Source: Candidatus Saccharicenans sp.
Lineage (GTDB): Bacteria > Acidobacteriota > Aminicenantia > Aminicenantales > Saccharicenantaceae
Length of the DNA stretch: 45,887 nt
Direction: 5' to 3'
Assembly (NCBI GenBank): GCA_024653215.1
Contig: JANLFU010000008.1
Coordinates: 80,305 to 126,191, forward strand
The notes below the pieces were generated by a model that made no database searches, was not told the origin of the DNA, and saw nothing but the letters and a program-made list of their open reading frames with translations. A program made the position numbers and the translations under genes. Positions 36,522 through 44,526 of the stretch are shown in pieces; within the stretch, counting starts at the first letter, position 1, and each line of letters opens with the position of its first letter.

Positions 36522-37139
36522 ATGAAAGTACAAGTCTTAGACCAAAGCGGCAAACCGGTGCAGGAGATGAGCCTGCCGGAAGAAGTCTTTTCCTACCCGG
36601 TTAAGGACCATCTGATATACGAGGCGGTGGTCAACTACCTGGCCAACCAGAGACAGGGCACGGCTTCCACCAAGAACCGGGGTGAAGTCTCGGGAGGCGG
36701 TCGCAAGCCGTGGCGTCAGAAGGGAACAGGCCGGGCCAGAGTGGGCAGCATCAGGTCGCCCCTGTGGAAGCATGGCGGAACTGTCTTCGGGCCCAAACCG
36801 AGGGATTACGGCTATGCCATTCCCAAGAAGGCCAGAAAAAATGCCCTGAAGTCAGCCCTGACCGCCAAGCTGGCCGAGAACCTGCTGCTGGTGTTCGACG
36901 AGATCAAGATCGCCGAACCCAAGACCAAGGAAGCCGCCGGCTGGCTGAAGAACCTGAAGATTGATTCGGCCCTGATTGTCGACGACCGCGATAACAAGAA
37001 CCTGTTCCGGTCGGTCAGGAATATTCCGGAAGTCAAGGCCGTGGATGATGAACACCTGAACATCTATGACGTCCTCCGGTATCGCTGGCTGGTCTTCAGC
37101 CAGCGCTCTTTTAATTCCCTGGTGGAGAGATTGAAATGA
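36522..37139 (+). CDS. rplD: 50S ribosomal protein L4
   Basis: A 205-residue L4. The frame is open from an ATG at 36504 overlapping the rplC stop, but family members start like MKVQVLDQSGKPVQEMSLPEE, which is the ATG at 36522. The extended tunnel loop contains RQGTASTKNRGEVSGGGRKPWRQKGTGRARVGS in several conserved pieces. The globular end has LLVFDEIKIAEPKTK. The stop overlaps the rplW start by four bases. L4 represses the S10 operon in E. coli; no matching leader is seen here. Confidence 0.95.
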   Translation: MKVQVLDQSGKPVQEMSLPEEVFSYPVKDHLIYEAVVNYLANQRQGTASTKNRGEVSGGGRKPWRQKGTGRARVGSIRSPLWKHGGTVFGPKPRDYGYAIPKKARKNALKSALTAKLAENLLLVFDEIKIAEPKTKEAAGWLKNLKIDSALIVDDRDNKNLFRSVRNIPEVKAVDDEHLNIYDVLRYRWLVFSQRSFNSLVERLK

Positions 37140-37432
37140 CCAAAGACCCGAGAGACATAATCCTGAGGCCGCTGATCACCGAAAAGAGCACCAGGTTGAA
37201 GGAATCCCACCGTGAAGTCTGCTTTGAGATTGCCCCGGAAGCCAACAAGATCGAGGTTAAGAAAGCCGTAGAGGAGCTGTTTAAGGTCAAGGTAGAAAGG
37301 GTGACCATCGTCAACCTGAAGGGTAAGACCAAGAGGCTGGGCCGGACCCTTGGTCGGACCAAGGATAGAAGGAAAGCTTATGTCAAGCTGAGACCCGGCG
37401 AAAAAATGATCGAATATTTTGAGGCAGTATAA
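37136..37432 (+). CDS. rplW: 50S ribosomal protein L23
   Basis: A 98-residue L23 at the tunnel exit, docking site for trigger factor and SRP. It reads [19 protein letters not shown], then [19 protein letters not shown], the two main family blocks. It is coupled to rplD by an ATGA overlap and lies 2 bases before rplB. Confidence 0.97.
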   Translation: MTKDPRDIILRPLITEKSTRLKESHREVCFEIAPEANKIEVKKAVEELFKVKVERVTIVNLKGKTKRLGRTLGRTKDRRKAYVKLRPGEKMIEYFEAV

Positions 37433-37434
37433 CC

Positions 37435-38262
37435 ATGGGTATTAAAGTCTACAAACCAGTAACTCCAGGCTTACGCCACCGCACCGGACTGACCTACGAA
37501 GAGCTGACCACCGATAAGCCCTACAAGCCGTTGCTGGTCCCCCTGCCCAAGAGCGGGGGACGGAACAACCGCGGCCATCTGTCGGTCAGGCATCGGGGCG
37601 GGGGACACAAGAGAATGTACCGGATAATCGATTTCAGGCGGGACAAGATCGACGTCCCGGGCGTGGTGGAAACCATCGAATACGACCCCAACCGTTCAGC
37701 CTTTATCTCGCTGGTCAAATATGCTGACGGGGAGCGCCGTTATATTCTGACACCTCTCAACCTGAAGGTCGGTGATACCATAGTCTCGGCCAATACCCAG
37801 GTCGACATCCTGCCCGGAAATGCCATGCCGTTGCGCTACATCCCGGTGGGCACGATCGTTCACAATGTGGAATTAAAGATAGGCAAGGGCGGACAGCTGG
37901 CCAGGGCGGCCGGTTCGGGCGTCCAGATCCTGGGCAAGGAAGGCGGTTATGCCCAGCTGCGTTTGCCTTCCTCGGAAATCCGCAAGGTGCATCTTGATTG
38001 CCGGGCCACGGTCGGGCAGCTGGCCAACCTGGACCATCAGAACATCAGCGTCGGCAAGGCCGGCCGGACCAGGTGGCTGGGTATCAGGCCCCATGTCCGC
38101 GGCACGGCCATGAACCCGATTGACCACCCCCACGGTGGCGGTGAAGGCCGGACCAAGGGCGGGCGCCACCCGGTCAGCCCGGAAGGCATCCCGACCAAGG
38201 GTTATAAGACCAGGAAGAACAAGAGAACCCAGGCCTTTATTATCAGGAGAAGGAGTAAGTAA
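37435..38262 (+). CDS. rplB: 50S ribosomal protein L2
   Basis: A 275-residue L2, needed for subunit joining and peptidyl transfer. Clear segments are [19 protein letters not shown] and the C-terminal [20 protein letters not shown], which contains the conserved histidine near the active centre. The end [18 protein letters not shown] is standard. Spacing to rplW and rpsS is 2 bases each. Confidence 0.98.
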   Translation: MGIKVYKPVTPGLRHRTGLTYEELTTDKPYKPLLVPLPKSGGRNNRGHLSVRHRGGGHKRMYRIIDFRRDKIDVPGVVETIEYDPNRSAFISLVKYADGERRYILTPLNLKVGDTIVSANTQVDILPGNAMPLRYIPVGTIVHNVELKIGKGGQLARAAGSGVQILGKEGGYAQLRLPSSEIRKVHLDCRATVGQLANLDHQNISVGKAGRTRWLGIRPHVRGTAMNPIDHPHGGGEGRTKGGRHPVSPEGIPTKGYKTRKNKRTQAFIIRRRSK

Positions 38263-38264
38263 CC

Positions 38265-38555
38265 ATGGGCAGATCTGTTAAGAAAGGTCCCTATGTTGAC
38301 CCTAAATTGCTGGAGAAAGTCCAGGCCGCTCAGTCGGCCCGGGAAAAGCGCCAGGTGATCAAGACCTGGTCTCGCCGTTCGACCATCATCCCCGAGATGG
38401 TTGGCCTGACCTTCGGGGTCCATAACGGCCGCAAGTTCATCCCGGTTTTCGTGACCGAGCAGATGGTCGGACACAAGCTGGGCGAGTTTGCCCCCACCAG
38501 GACCTTTAAGGGACATACTTCCAAGACTGCCCGACAGCTTAAAGTGGGTAAGTAG
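38265..38555 (+). CDS. rpsS: 30S ribosomal protein S19
   Basis: A 96-residue S19 in the 30S head. It starts [38 protein letters not shown] and [10 protein letters not shown] follow. GGAG precedes the ATG inside the end of rplB. It forms the usual rplB-rpsS-rplV string. Confidence 0.98.
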   Translation: MGRSVKKGPYVDPKLLEKVQAAQSAREKRQVIKTWSRRSTIIPEMVGLTFGVHNGRKFIPVFVTEQMVGHKLGEFAPTRTFKGHTSKTARQLKVGK

Positions 38556-38557
38556 CC

Positions 38558-38920
38558 ATGGAAAAAGAAAAATATCTTTCAAAAGCCGTTGCCCGTTATG
38601 TGCGGATGAGTCCCCAGAAGGGGCGTCTGGTGGCTGACCTGATCAGGGACAGGCTGGTCGGCGAGGCCCTGACCATCCTTAAATTTAACGAGAAGAAAAA
38701 GATCAGCGCCATTCTGGAAAAGGTGCTCCGCTCGGCCATTGCCAATGCCCAGCAGAAGTCGCCCAACGTGGACGTTGACAACCTGTACGTGGCCCGGGTT
38801 CAGATAGACCAGGGCCCGGCCATGAAGAGGATCAGGCCGGCACCCATGGGCCGGGCTTACCGGGTCCTCAAAAGAATGAGCCATGTCAAAATCTACTTAG
38901 ACGAAAAGAAAGGGAGATAG
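38558..38920 (+). CDS. rplV: 50S ribosomal protein L22
   Basis: A 120-residue L22. The N-terminal part reads ARYVRMSPQKGRLVADLIRD. The tunnel hairpin that meets the nascent chain and macrolides is in DQGPAMKRIRPAPMGRAYRVLKR. No deletion in the hairpin, of the sort that gives macrolide resistance, is apparent. Confidence 0.97.
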   Translation: MEKEKYLSKAVARYVRMSPQKGRLVADLIRDRLVGEALTILKFNEKKKISAILEKVLRSAIANAQQKSPNVDVDNLYVARVQIDQGPAMKRIRPAPMGRAYRVLKRMSHVKIYLDEKKGR

Positions 38921-38923
38921 ACG

Positions 38924-39592
38924 GTGGGACAGAAGACACATCCAATCGGCTTTCGTTTAGGATTTAACAAACAGTGGACTTCCCGCTGGTTCGCCAGAGG
39001 CCGGGATTATGCCAGGTTGTTCCACGAGGACCTGCAGATGAAAAAGGCCGTCAGGGAAAAGTACGAGCACGCCGGCATCGCCAGCGTCGATGTGGAGAGG
39101 GTCGGTCCCAAGGTCCGGGTTATCATCCATACGGCCAGGCCGGGCATCATCATCGGCCGGGGTGGAAAGGAAATCGAGAACCTGAAGAACATGCTGGAGG
39201 CCATTGCCAAGCGAGAGGTTTACGTCGACATCAGGGAAGTCGACAAGCCGGAACTCAATGCCGCCCTGGTGGCCGAGGGCATCGCCACCCAGCTGGAAAA
39301 GAGAATTGCCTACCGCCGGGCCATGCGCCGGGCGGTGGAAATGGCCCTCAAGATGGGAGCCAAGGGCATAAAGGTCATGTGCGCCGGGCGTCTGGGCGGG
39401 GTGGAAATAGCCAGGACCGAATGGTACCTGAAGGGCCAGCTGCCGCTGCAAACGCTCCGGGCCGATATCGATTTTGCCTTTACCGAAGCTTTTACCACCT
39501 ATGGTCAGATCGGGATCAAGGTCTGGATCTACCGCGGTGATGTGGATAAAGCCAAAGTCTCTTCTCAAATCATCGAGGCTGAGGAGATTTGA
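38924..39592 (+). CDS. rpsC: 30S ribosomal protein S3
   Basis: A 222-residue S3 at the mRNA entry site. Start is GTG ([13 protein letters not shown]), with GGGAG upstream. The KH domain has [14 protein letters not shown] at about 72-85. The C-terminal domain has [19 protein letters not shown]. Three bases separate it from rplV. Confidence 0.97.
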   Translation: MGQKTHPIGFRLGFNKQWTSRWFARGRDYARLFHEDLQMKKAVREKYEHAGIASVDVERVGPKVRVIIHTARPGIIIGRGGKEIENLKNMLEAIAKREVYVDIREVDKPELNAALVAEGIATQLEKRIAYRRAMRRAVEMALKMGAKGIKVMCAGRLGGVEIARTEWYLKGQLPLQTLRADIDFAFTEAFTTYGQIGIKVWIYRGDVDKAKVSSQIIEAEEI

Positions 39593-39594
39593 CC

Positions 39595-40017
39595 ATGTTG
39601 ATGCCGAAGAAAGTCAAGTACCGGAAACAGCAGCGAGGCCGGATGAGAGGCCAGGCCCTGCGCGGGGCCGAGCTGGCCTTCGGCGAGTACGGATTGCAGG
39701 CCCTGGAACCCTGCTGGTTGACCGCCAGGCAGATCGAAGCCGGCCGGGTGACCATCACCAGGTTCCTCAAGAAACGGGGCAAGATGTGGGTCCGGGTTTT
39801 TCCCTGGAAGCCGGTTACCAAGAAACCGACCGAAACCAGGATGGGCCGTGGCAAGGGTGACCCGGAATTCTGGGTAGACGTGATCAAGCCCGGCCGGATC
39901 ATCTTTGAAGTGGAAGGCGTCGACCACAGCGTGGCCCAGGAAGCCATGCGCCTGGCCGCCAACAAGCTGCCGATCAAGACCAGGTTCATATCAAGAGAGC
40001 ACAGGGAGCTAAAATGA
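39595..40017 (+). CDS. rplP: 50S ribosomal protein L16
   Basis: A 140-residue L16 beside the A site. ATG 39595 ([17 protein letters not shown]) is chosen over the TTG at 39589 because GAGGAG ends 8 bases before it and the family starts there. [20 protein letters not shown] and [16 protein letters not shown] are typical. It has an ATGA overlap with rpmC. Confidence 0.97.
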   Translation: MLMPKKVKYRKQQRGRMRGQALRGAELAFGEYGLQALEPCWLTARQIEAGRVTITRFLKKRGKMWVRVFPWKPVTKKPTETRMGRGKGDPEFWVDVIKPGRIIFEVEGVDHSVAQEAMRLAANKLPIKTRFISREHRELK

Positions 40018-40214
40018 AAATCCGAGAATTGAGAGAACTTTCGGTTGAAGACTTAAAACAGAAGGAGCTGGAACTCAGGGACCAGCTGTTCAAGCTGCGC
40101 TTCCAGAAATCCCTGGGACAGCTGGATAACCCGATGAAGATCCGGAACATCAGGAGAGACCTGGCCAGGATCAAGACCCTCTTGAAAGAATTTCAGAAAA
40201 AAGGGACGGAATAA
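40014..40214 (+). CDS. rpmC: 50S ribosomal protein L29
   Basis: A 66-residue two-helix L29 at the tunnel exit, next to L23. It reads [20 protein letters not shown], then [19 protein letters not shown] and [13 protein letters not shown]. It overlaps rplP by four bases and is 3 bases from rpsQ. Confidence 0.95.
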   Translation: MKIRELRELSVEDLKQKELELRDQLFKLRFQKSLGQLDNPMKIRNIRRDLARIKTLLKEFQKKGTE

Positions 40215-40217
40215 ACC

Positions 40218-40523
40218 ATGGAAGCTAAACGAGAAAAAAGAATCACGACCAAAGTGGGAACGGTCGTGGCCAAGAAATCGGCCAAGACCCTCAGGGTTCA
40301 GGTGGAGCGGCTGGAAAGGCACCCGCTTTACCGGAAGACCGTCAAGCGGAAAAAGATCTTCCTGGTCCATGATGAGCACGACAAGTGCCAGGTGGGTGAC
40401 GTGGTCAGGATTGTGGAGACCAGGCCCATCAGCCGGCTGAAAAGATGGCGGGTGGTCGAGATCATCGGTTTAGCTTCCAGAGAAATAGAAACTGAAACCG
40501 AGAGTGAAGGTGGACTGACATGA
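40218..40523 (+). CDS. rpsQ: 30S ribosomal protein S17
   Basis: A 101-residue OB-fold S17. The core reads [19 protein letters not shown], then [20 protein letters not shown] and [13 protein letters not shown]. Beyond the normal end near residue 83 there is an acidic tail ([13 protein letters not shown]), which makes it longer than the usual 80-90 residues. The last bases overlap the rplN start by four. Confidence 0.96.
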   Translation: MEAKREKRITTKVGTVVAKKSAKTLRVQVERLERHPLYRKTVKRKKIFLVHDEHDKCQVGDVVRIVETRPISRLKRWRVVEIIGLASREIETETESEGGLT

Positions 40524-40888
40524 TTCAGATGAGAACCATGCTCAAGGTGGCGGATAACTCCGGCGCCCGGAGGATTATGGCCATAACTCCTCTGGGGGGC
40601 GGGGTTGGTCAGGTGGCAACCATCGGCGATGTGATCTCGGCCTCGGTCAAAGAAGCCGACCCGGATAGCAAGATAGAAAAAGGCAAGGTGGTCAGGGCGG
40701 TCATCGTCAGAACCAGGAAAGAAGTCAGGCGTAAGGACGGCTCTTACATCCGATTTGACGATAACGCAGCCGTGATCATCGACAAGCAGGGCGAACCGGT
40801 TGGCACCCGTGTCTTCGGCCCGGTTGGCCGCGAGCTGAGAGAGAAGAAATTCATGAAAATCATATCGCTGGCTCCGGAGGTGCTGTGA
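40520..40888 (+). CDS. rplN: 50S ribosomal protein L14
   Basis: A 122-residue L14, binding site of IF6/RsfS-type factors. It reads [20 protein letters not shown], followed by [20 protein letters not shown] and the conserved end [15 protein letters not shown]. The TGA stop is shared with the rplX start as TGATG. Confidence 0.98.
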   Translation: MIQMRTMLKVADNSGARRIMAITPLGGGVGQVATIGDVISASVKEADPDSKIEKGKVVRAVIVRTRKEVRRKDGSYIRFDDNAAVIIDKQGEPVGTRVFGPVGRELREKKFMKIISLAPEVL

Positions 40889-41217
40889 TGCCCAGGTTTC
40901 CCTTCAAGAAAAATGACGTGGTGATCGTGCGCAGCGGCAAGGACCGGGGCAAGACCGGCAAGGTCCTGCGGGTCATCCCGGAGAAAAACCGTCTGCTGGT
41001 GGAGAGAATAAATTTTGTCAAGGTCTTCGTCCGGCCCGACCGCAGCCAGAACGTCCAGGGCGGCATCATGGAAAAGGAATCGCCCATCCATGTCTCCCGG
41101 GTCATGCTTTACTGCGAGGAGTGCGGCCGGGGGGTCAGATACAGGCACAAGGTCCTGGAAGACGGAACCAAGATCCGGGTCTGCGCCAGATGTCAGACTA
41201 ACCTAGAAAAGTCCTGA
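40888..41217 (+). CDS. rplX: 50S ribosomal protein L24, zinc-finger type
   Basis: A 109-residue L24, an early 50S assembly protein. GGAGG ends 8 bases before the ATG at 40888, inside rplN; a GTG at 40885 is an alternative. The KOW segment is [22 protein letters not shown]. The C-terminus has CEEC and, 19 residues later, CARC, a CxxC pair that can hold zinc and is found in many but not all L24 proteins. Confidence 0.96.
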   Translation: MPRFPFKKNDVVIVRSGKDRGKTGKVLRVIPEKNRLLVERINFVKVFVRPDRSQNVQGGIMEKESPIHVSRVMLYCEECGRGVRYRHKVLEDGTKIRVCARCQTNLEKS

Positions 41218-41228
41218 GAGGTCGGAAG

Positions 41229-41771
41229 ATGAGCAGGTTGTATGAACGTTACAAGAAAGAGATTATCAAGGAACTTCAGAAGGAGCTGGGAATCGATAAT
41301 CCCATGGCTGTGCCCCGGCTGGAGAAGATCATCGTTAACATGGGCGTGGGTGATGCCATTCAGAACATCAAGCTCCTGGACACGGCCAAGATGGAGCTCA
41401 GCCTGATAACCGGTCAGCAGCCGGCTATCGGCCGGGCCAAGAAGTCCATCTCGGCCTTCCACCTCAGGAAGGGACAGCCCATCGCCTGTTACGTCACCCT
41501 GAGAAGAAAGAGGATGTACGAATTTTTTGACCGGCTGGTCAACATCGTTCTGCCCCGGGTCAGGGACTTCCGGGGAGTGCCGGCCGGCTCCTTTGACGGC
41601 CGTGGCAACTATACCATCGGCCTGAAGGACCAGCTGGTTTTCCCTGAAATAGATTACACCAAAGTCGAGAGGCCGCGGGGTATGAACATCACCATCGTGA
41701 CCACGGCCAGAAACGATAAGGAAGCGTATGCCCTGCTCAAGAAGCTGGGTATGCCTTTCCGTGAATCTTGA
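41229..41771 (+). CDS. rplE: 50S ribosomal protein L5
   Basis: A 180-residue 5S rRNA-binding L5. It begins [40 protein letters not shown] and [28 protein letters not shown] are the family blocks. The end [16 protein letters not shown] is standard. GAGGTCGGAAG precedes the ATG. Confidence 0.97.
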   Translation: MSRLYERYKKEIIKELQKELGIDNPMAVPRLEKIIVNMGVGDAIQNIKLLDTAKMELSLITGQQPAIGRAKKSISAFHLRKGQPIACYVTLRRKRMYEFFDRLVNIVLPRVRDFRGVPAGSFDGRGNYTIGLKDQLVFPEIDYTKVERPRGMNITIVTTARNDKEAYALLKKLGMPFRES

Positions 41772-41787
41772 CGAAAGGAAGGTCAAA

Positions 41788-41973
41788 GTGGCTACTATAG
41801 CGAAAATGGTCAAGGATCAGAGGAAGCCCCGCTACGGCATCCGTCATCGCAACCGCTGCCGCCTGTGCGGCCGGCCCCGGGGCTACTATCGCAAATTTGA
41901 CCTCTGCCGGCTTTGCCTGAGGCAACTGGCCTTAAAGGGAGAGATCCCGGGCATAATCAAGTCTTCCTGGTAA
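41788..41973 (+). CDS. rpsN: 30S ribosomal protein S14, type Z (zinc-binding)
   Basis: A 61-residue short S14. Start is GTG at 41788, with AAGGAAGG upstream. The zinc site is CRLCGRP and CRLCLRQ, and the rest ([20 protein letters not shown]) matches the type Z form of Firmicutes, actinobacteria and Thermus, not the long zinc-free form of E. coli. The open frame extends upstream into rplE, but that part has no family similarity. Confidence 0.95.
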   Translation: MATIAKMVKDQRKPRYGIRHRNRCRLCGRPRGYYRKFDLCRLCLRQLALKGEIPGIIKSSW

Positions 41974-41995
41974 ATATCTTGGAAAGGATAGAAAC

Positions 41996-42394
41996 ATGAG
42001 TCTGACCGACCCGATTGCCGATATGTTAACCAGAATCAGAAATGCCGTCAGGGCTAAGAAAAAAGAAGTCAACGTACCTTCTTCGCGCCTGAAGGTGGAG
42101 ATTGCCAGGATCCTGAAGGAAGAAGGCTACATAAAGAACTATAAAGTTATAGAGGATAATAAACAGGGCGTCCTGAACATAGTCCTGAAATACACGGACG
42201 ATAACCAGAGCGTCATCAGCGGACTTCGCCGGGTGAGCAAGCCCGGGTGCCGCATTTACTGCACCCGGGACTCAATACCCAGAGTCCTGGATGGCCTGGG
42301 AGTGGTGATCATCTCCACTTCCCGAGGTCTCCTGACCGATAAACAGTGCCAGGAACAGGGGCTGGGCGGCGAAGTTCTGTGTGAGATCTGGTAA
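41996..42394 (+). CDS. rpsH: 30S ribosomal protein S8
   Basis: A 132-residue S8, central-domain 16S rRNA binder and the repressor of the spc operon in E. coli. It reads LTDPIADMLTRIRNAVRAKK, followed by VPSSRLKVEIARILKEEGYI and the end GLGGEVLCEIW. GGAAAGGA lies upstream of the ATG. Confidence 0.97.
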   Translation: MSLTDPIADMLTRIRNAVRAKKKEVNVPSSRLKVEIARILKEEGYIKNYKVIEDNKQGVLNIVLKYTDDNQSVISGLRRVSKPGCRIYCTRDSIPRVLDGLGVVIISTSRGLLTDKQCQEQGLGGEVLCEIW

Positions 42395-42415
42395 TCCTGA
42401 AGGTGAGGTACGAGG

Positions 42416-42961
42416 ATGTCAAGAGTAGGTAAGAAGCCGATTGAGATACCGGCCGGAGTCAAGGTGACTGTCCATCCGGACCGGATCGAAGTGGAAGGTA
42501 AGCTCGGCAAGCTGACCTCTCCGCTCTATGCCGGGATCAAGGCAGCGGTCCAGGGCAACCAGTTGATTCTCACCCGGGAAAACGAAGAGCAGAAAACCAG
42601 GCAGTTTCACGGCCTGTGCCGGGCCCTGGCCAATAATGCCGTGATTGGAGTTTCCAGGGGATTCTCCAAGCAGCTGGAGATCACCGGTGTCGGTTACAGG
42701 GCCAAGGTTGAGAAGAACAAGCTGGAGCTGAGTGTGGGCTATTCCAAGCCGGTGATTTACGAAATTCCCCAGGGAATAGAAATCGTGGCCGAAAAGCCAA
42801 CCCTGTTGACCGTCCGGGGCATAGATAAGCAGAAGGTTGGCCAGGTAGCCGATACCATCAAGAGGTTCCGCCGTCCGGACCCGTACAAGCAGAAAGGTAT
42901 CCGGCTGGTGGGCGAGGTCCTCATCAAGAAAGAGAGAAAAGCGGGGGTGGCCGGTGCTTAA
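42416..42961 (+). CDS. rplF: 50S ribosomal protein L6
   Basis: A 181-residue two-domain L6 near the sarcin-ricin loop. The start is MSRVGKKPIEIPAGVKVTV; the second domain ends RRPDPYKQKGIRLVGEVLIKKERK with the family signature. A short Gly/Ala tail follows. Eight bases overlap rplR. Confidence 0.97.
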   Translation: MSRVGKKPIEIPAGVKVTVHPDRIEVEGKLGKLTSPLYAGIKAAVQGNQLILTRENEEQKTRQFHGLCRALANNAVIGVSRGFSKQLEITGVGYRAKVEKNKLELSVGYSKPVIYEIPQGIEIVAEKPTLLTVRGIDKQKVGQVADTIKRFRRPDPYKQKGIRLVGEVLIKKERKAGVAGA

Positions 42962-43328
42962 GTCAAAGACTGAAATCAAGAAAATCAGGAAACAGAGAAT
43001 CAGGAAAAGAATCAGGAAAAAACTGCAGGGCACTCCGGAAAGACCCAGGGTGCTGGTGGTTAAGTCCAACCGCTATATCTATGCCCAGGTCATCGATGAT
43101 ATTTCCGGCCGGGTGATAACCTCGGCCTCAACCCTGGAAAAAGATTTCCGGGAAAAAGCCAAGAATTTTAAGAACAAGGAAGCCTGTGCCCTGCTGGGTG
43201 CAGTTCTGGCCAAGAGGCTGAAAGAGAAGAACATCACCAGGATTGTTCTGGACCGTGGCATCTATCCCTATCATGGACGGGTTAAGGCCCTGGCCGAGGC
43301 CCTCAGGGCCGAAGGCCTGGCCTTTTAA
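42954..43328 (+). CDS. rplR: 50S ribosomal protein L18
   Basis: A 124-residue 5S rRNA-binding L18. Start is GTG inside the end of rplF. A very basic N-terminus (KKIRKQRIRKRIRKKL) is followed by PRVLVVKSNRYIYAQVIDD and the end VLDRGIYPYHGRVKALAEALR. It partners L5 on the central protuberance. Confidence 0.97.
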   Translation: MLKSKTEIKKIRKQRIRKRIRKKLQGTPERPRVLVVKSNRYIYAQVIDDISGRVITSASTLEKDFREKAKNFKNKEACALLGAVLAKRLKEKNITRIVLDRGIYPYHGRVKALAEALRAEGLAF

Positions 43329-43348
43329 CCGATTAAGGAGGAATGAGC

Positions 43349-43873
43349 GTGGAACACGAAGAACTGGAAAAGCTGGACGAGGTTGTTGGCTCTGAGCTGG
43401 AGCTCAAAGACCAGGTTATCTCCATCAGAAGGGTTACCAAAGTGGTTAAAGGCGGCAAGAACCTCAGTTTCTCTGCCCTGGTGGCGGTGGGCAACGAGAA
43501 TGGACGGGTGGGGATAGGCCTGGGCAAGGCCCGCGAAGTTCCCCAGGCCATAGCCAAGGCCGTGGAAGATGCCAAGAAGCACATGATCGAGGTCCCCCTG
43601 TCCGGCACGACCATTCCTCATATGATCAAGGGTGAATCCGATGCCGGGATTGTGGTTCTGCGGCCGGCTTCTCGTGGAACCGGGGTTATCGCCGGGGGCG
43701 CGGTCCGGGTGATCCTGCAGCTGGCCGGGATCAGGGATATCCTGACCAAGTCCATCCGCAGCGGCAATCCCATCACCGTGGCCCAGGCCACCATCGATGC
43801 CTTAAAAAAATTGAAGAAGCCCGAAGAGGTTCATAAACTCAGGGGCAAGGAAAGCGAGAAAGCCAAGTCTTAA
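43349..43873 (+). CDS. rpsE: 30S ribosomal protein S5
   Basis: A 174-residue S5. An ATG at 43343 touches the AGGAGG at 43336-43341 and is too close to use; the GTG at 43349 has the correct 7-base spacing, so I choose it. An acidic N-terminal stretch ([20 protein letters not shown]) precedes the double-stranded RNA-binding domain with [21 protein letters not shown]. The C-terminal domain has [22 protein letters not shown]. Confidence 0.96.
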   Translation: MEHEELEKLDEVVGSELELKDQVISIRRVTKVVKGGKNLSFSALVAVGNENGRVGIGLGKAREVPQAIAKAVEDAKKHMIEVPLSGTTIPHMIKGESDAGIVVLRPASRGTGVIAGGAVRVILQLAGIRDILTKSIRSGNPITVAQATIDALKKLKKPEEVHKLRGKESEKAKS

Positions 43874-43885
43874 GGTGAGGCCAAG

Positions 43886-44083
43886 ATGAAGAAAGAAAAG
43901 TACCTGAAAATAAAGTTGGTTCGAAGCCTGATCGGCCATCCCCAGAAGCATCGCCTGGTGGCCTACGGCCTGGGCCTGAGGAAGCTCAATTCCCAGGTGG
44001 TCAGGAAGGATTGCCCGGAAATCCGGGGGATGGTCAGGAAGATCTCTCATTTGCTCGAGGTGGAGGAGACAGACAAGCCATGA
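43886..44083 (+). CDS. rpmD: 50S ribosomal protein L30
   Basis: A 65-residue L30. It reads LKIKLVRSLIGHPQKHRLVA, then GLRKLNSQVVRKDCPEIRGM and VRKISHLLEVEE, the full family pattern. It has an ATGA overlap with rplO. Lineages differ in having L30; here it is present in its standard place. Confidence 0.95.
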   Translation: MKKEKYLKIKLVRSLIGHPQKHRLVAYGLGLRKLNSQVVRKDCPEIRGMVRKISHLLEVEETDKP

Positions 44084-44526
44084 ATCTCAGTAAATTGAAA
44101 CCAGCTCAGGGCGCCAGGAAAAGCGACAAGAGAAGGGGCCGGGGCCCGGGCTCCGGTCTGGGTAAAACTGCCGGCCGTGGCCACAAGGGCCAGCTGGCCG
44201 GCGCCGGTTACAAGAGAAAATGGGGCTTTGAAGGCGGCCAGATGCCCCTGCATCGTCGTCTGCCAAAACGGGGATTCACCAACAAGTTCAGGGTTGAGTA
44301 CACCGAGGTCAACCTGGACCGGCTGGACAAGCTGCCGCTGGCCGAGATCGGTCTGAAAGAAATGATCGAGCACCGGCTGATCCACGGTGAGTCGGAACTG
44401 GTAAAAGTACTGGGCAGAGGCCAATTGACTTCTCCCAAGACCATAAAGGCTCATGCTTTCTCTCAATCTGCGGTCAAGAAGATTGAAGAAAGCGGGGGTA
44501 AAGCCATCACCATCGGGAAGGAATAA
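44080..44526 (+). CDS. rplO: 50S ribosomal protein L15
   Basis: A 148-residue L15. The start MNLSKLKPAQGARKSDKRRG is chosen at 44080, where the ATG overlaps the rpmD stop and GGAGGAG lies upstream. The Gly-rich arm has GRGPGSGLGKTAGRGHKGQ, then FEGGQMPLHRRLPKRGF. The stop codon's last base is the first base of the secY ATG. Confidence 0.97.
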   Translation: MNLSKLKPAQGARKSDKRRGRGPGSGLGKTAGRGHKGQLAGAGYKRKWGFEGGQMPLHRRLPKRGFTNKFRVEYTEVNLDRLDKLPLAEIGLKEMIEHRLIHGESELVKVLGRGQLTSPKTIKAHAFSQSAVKKIEESGGKAITIGKE

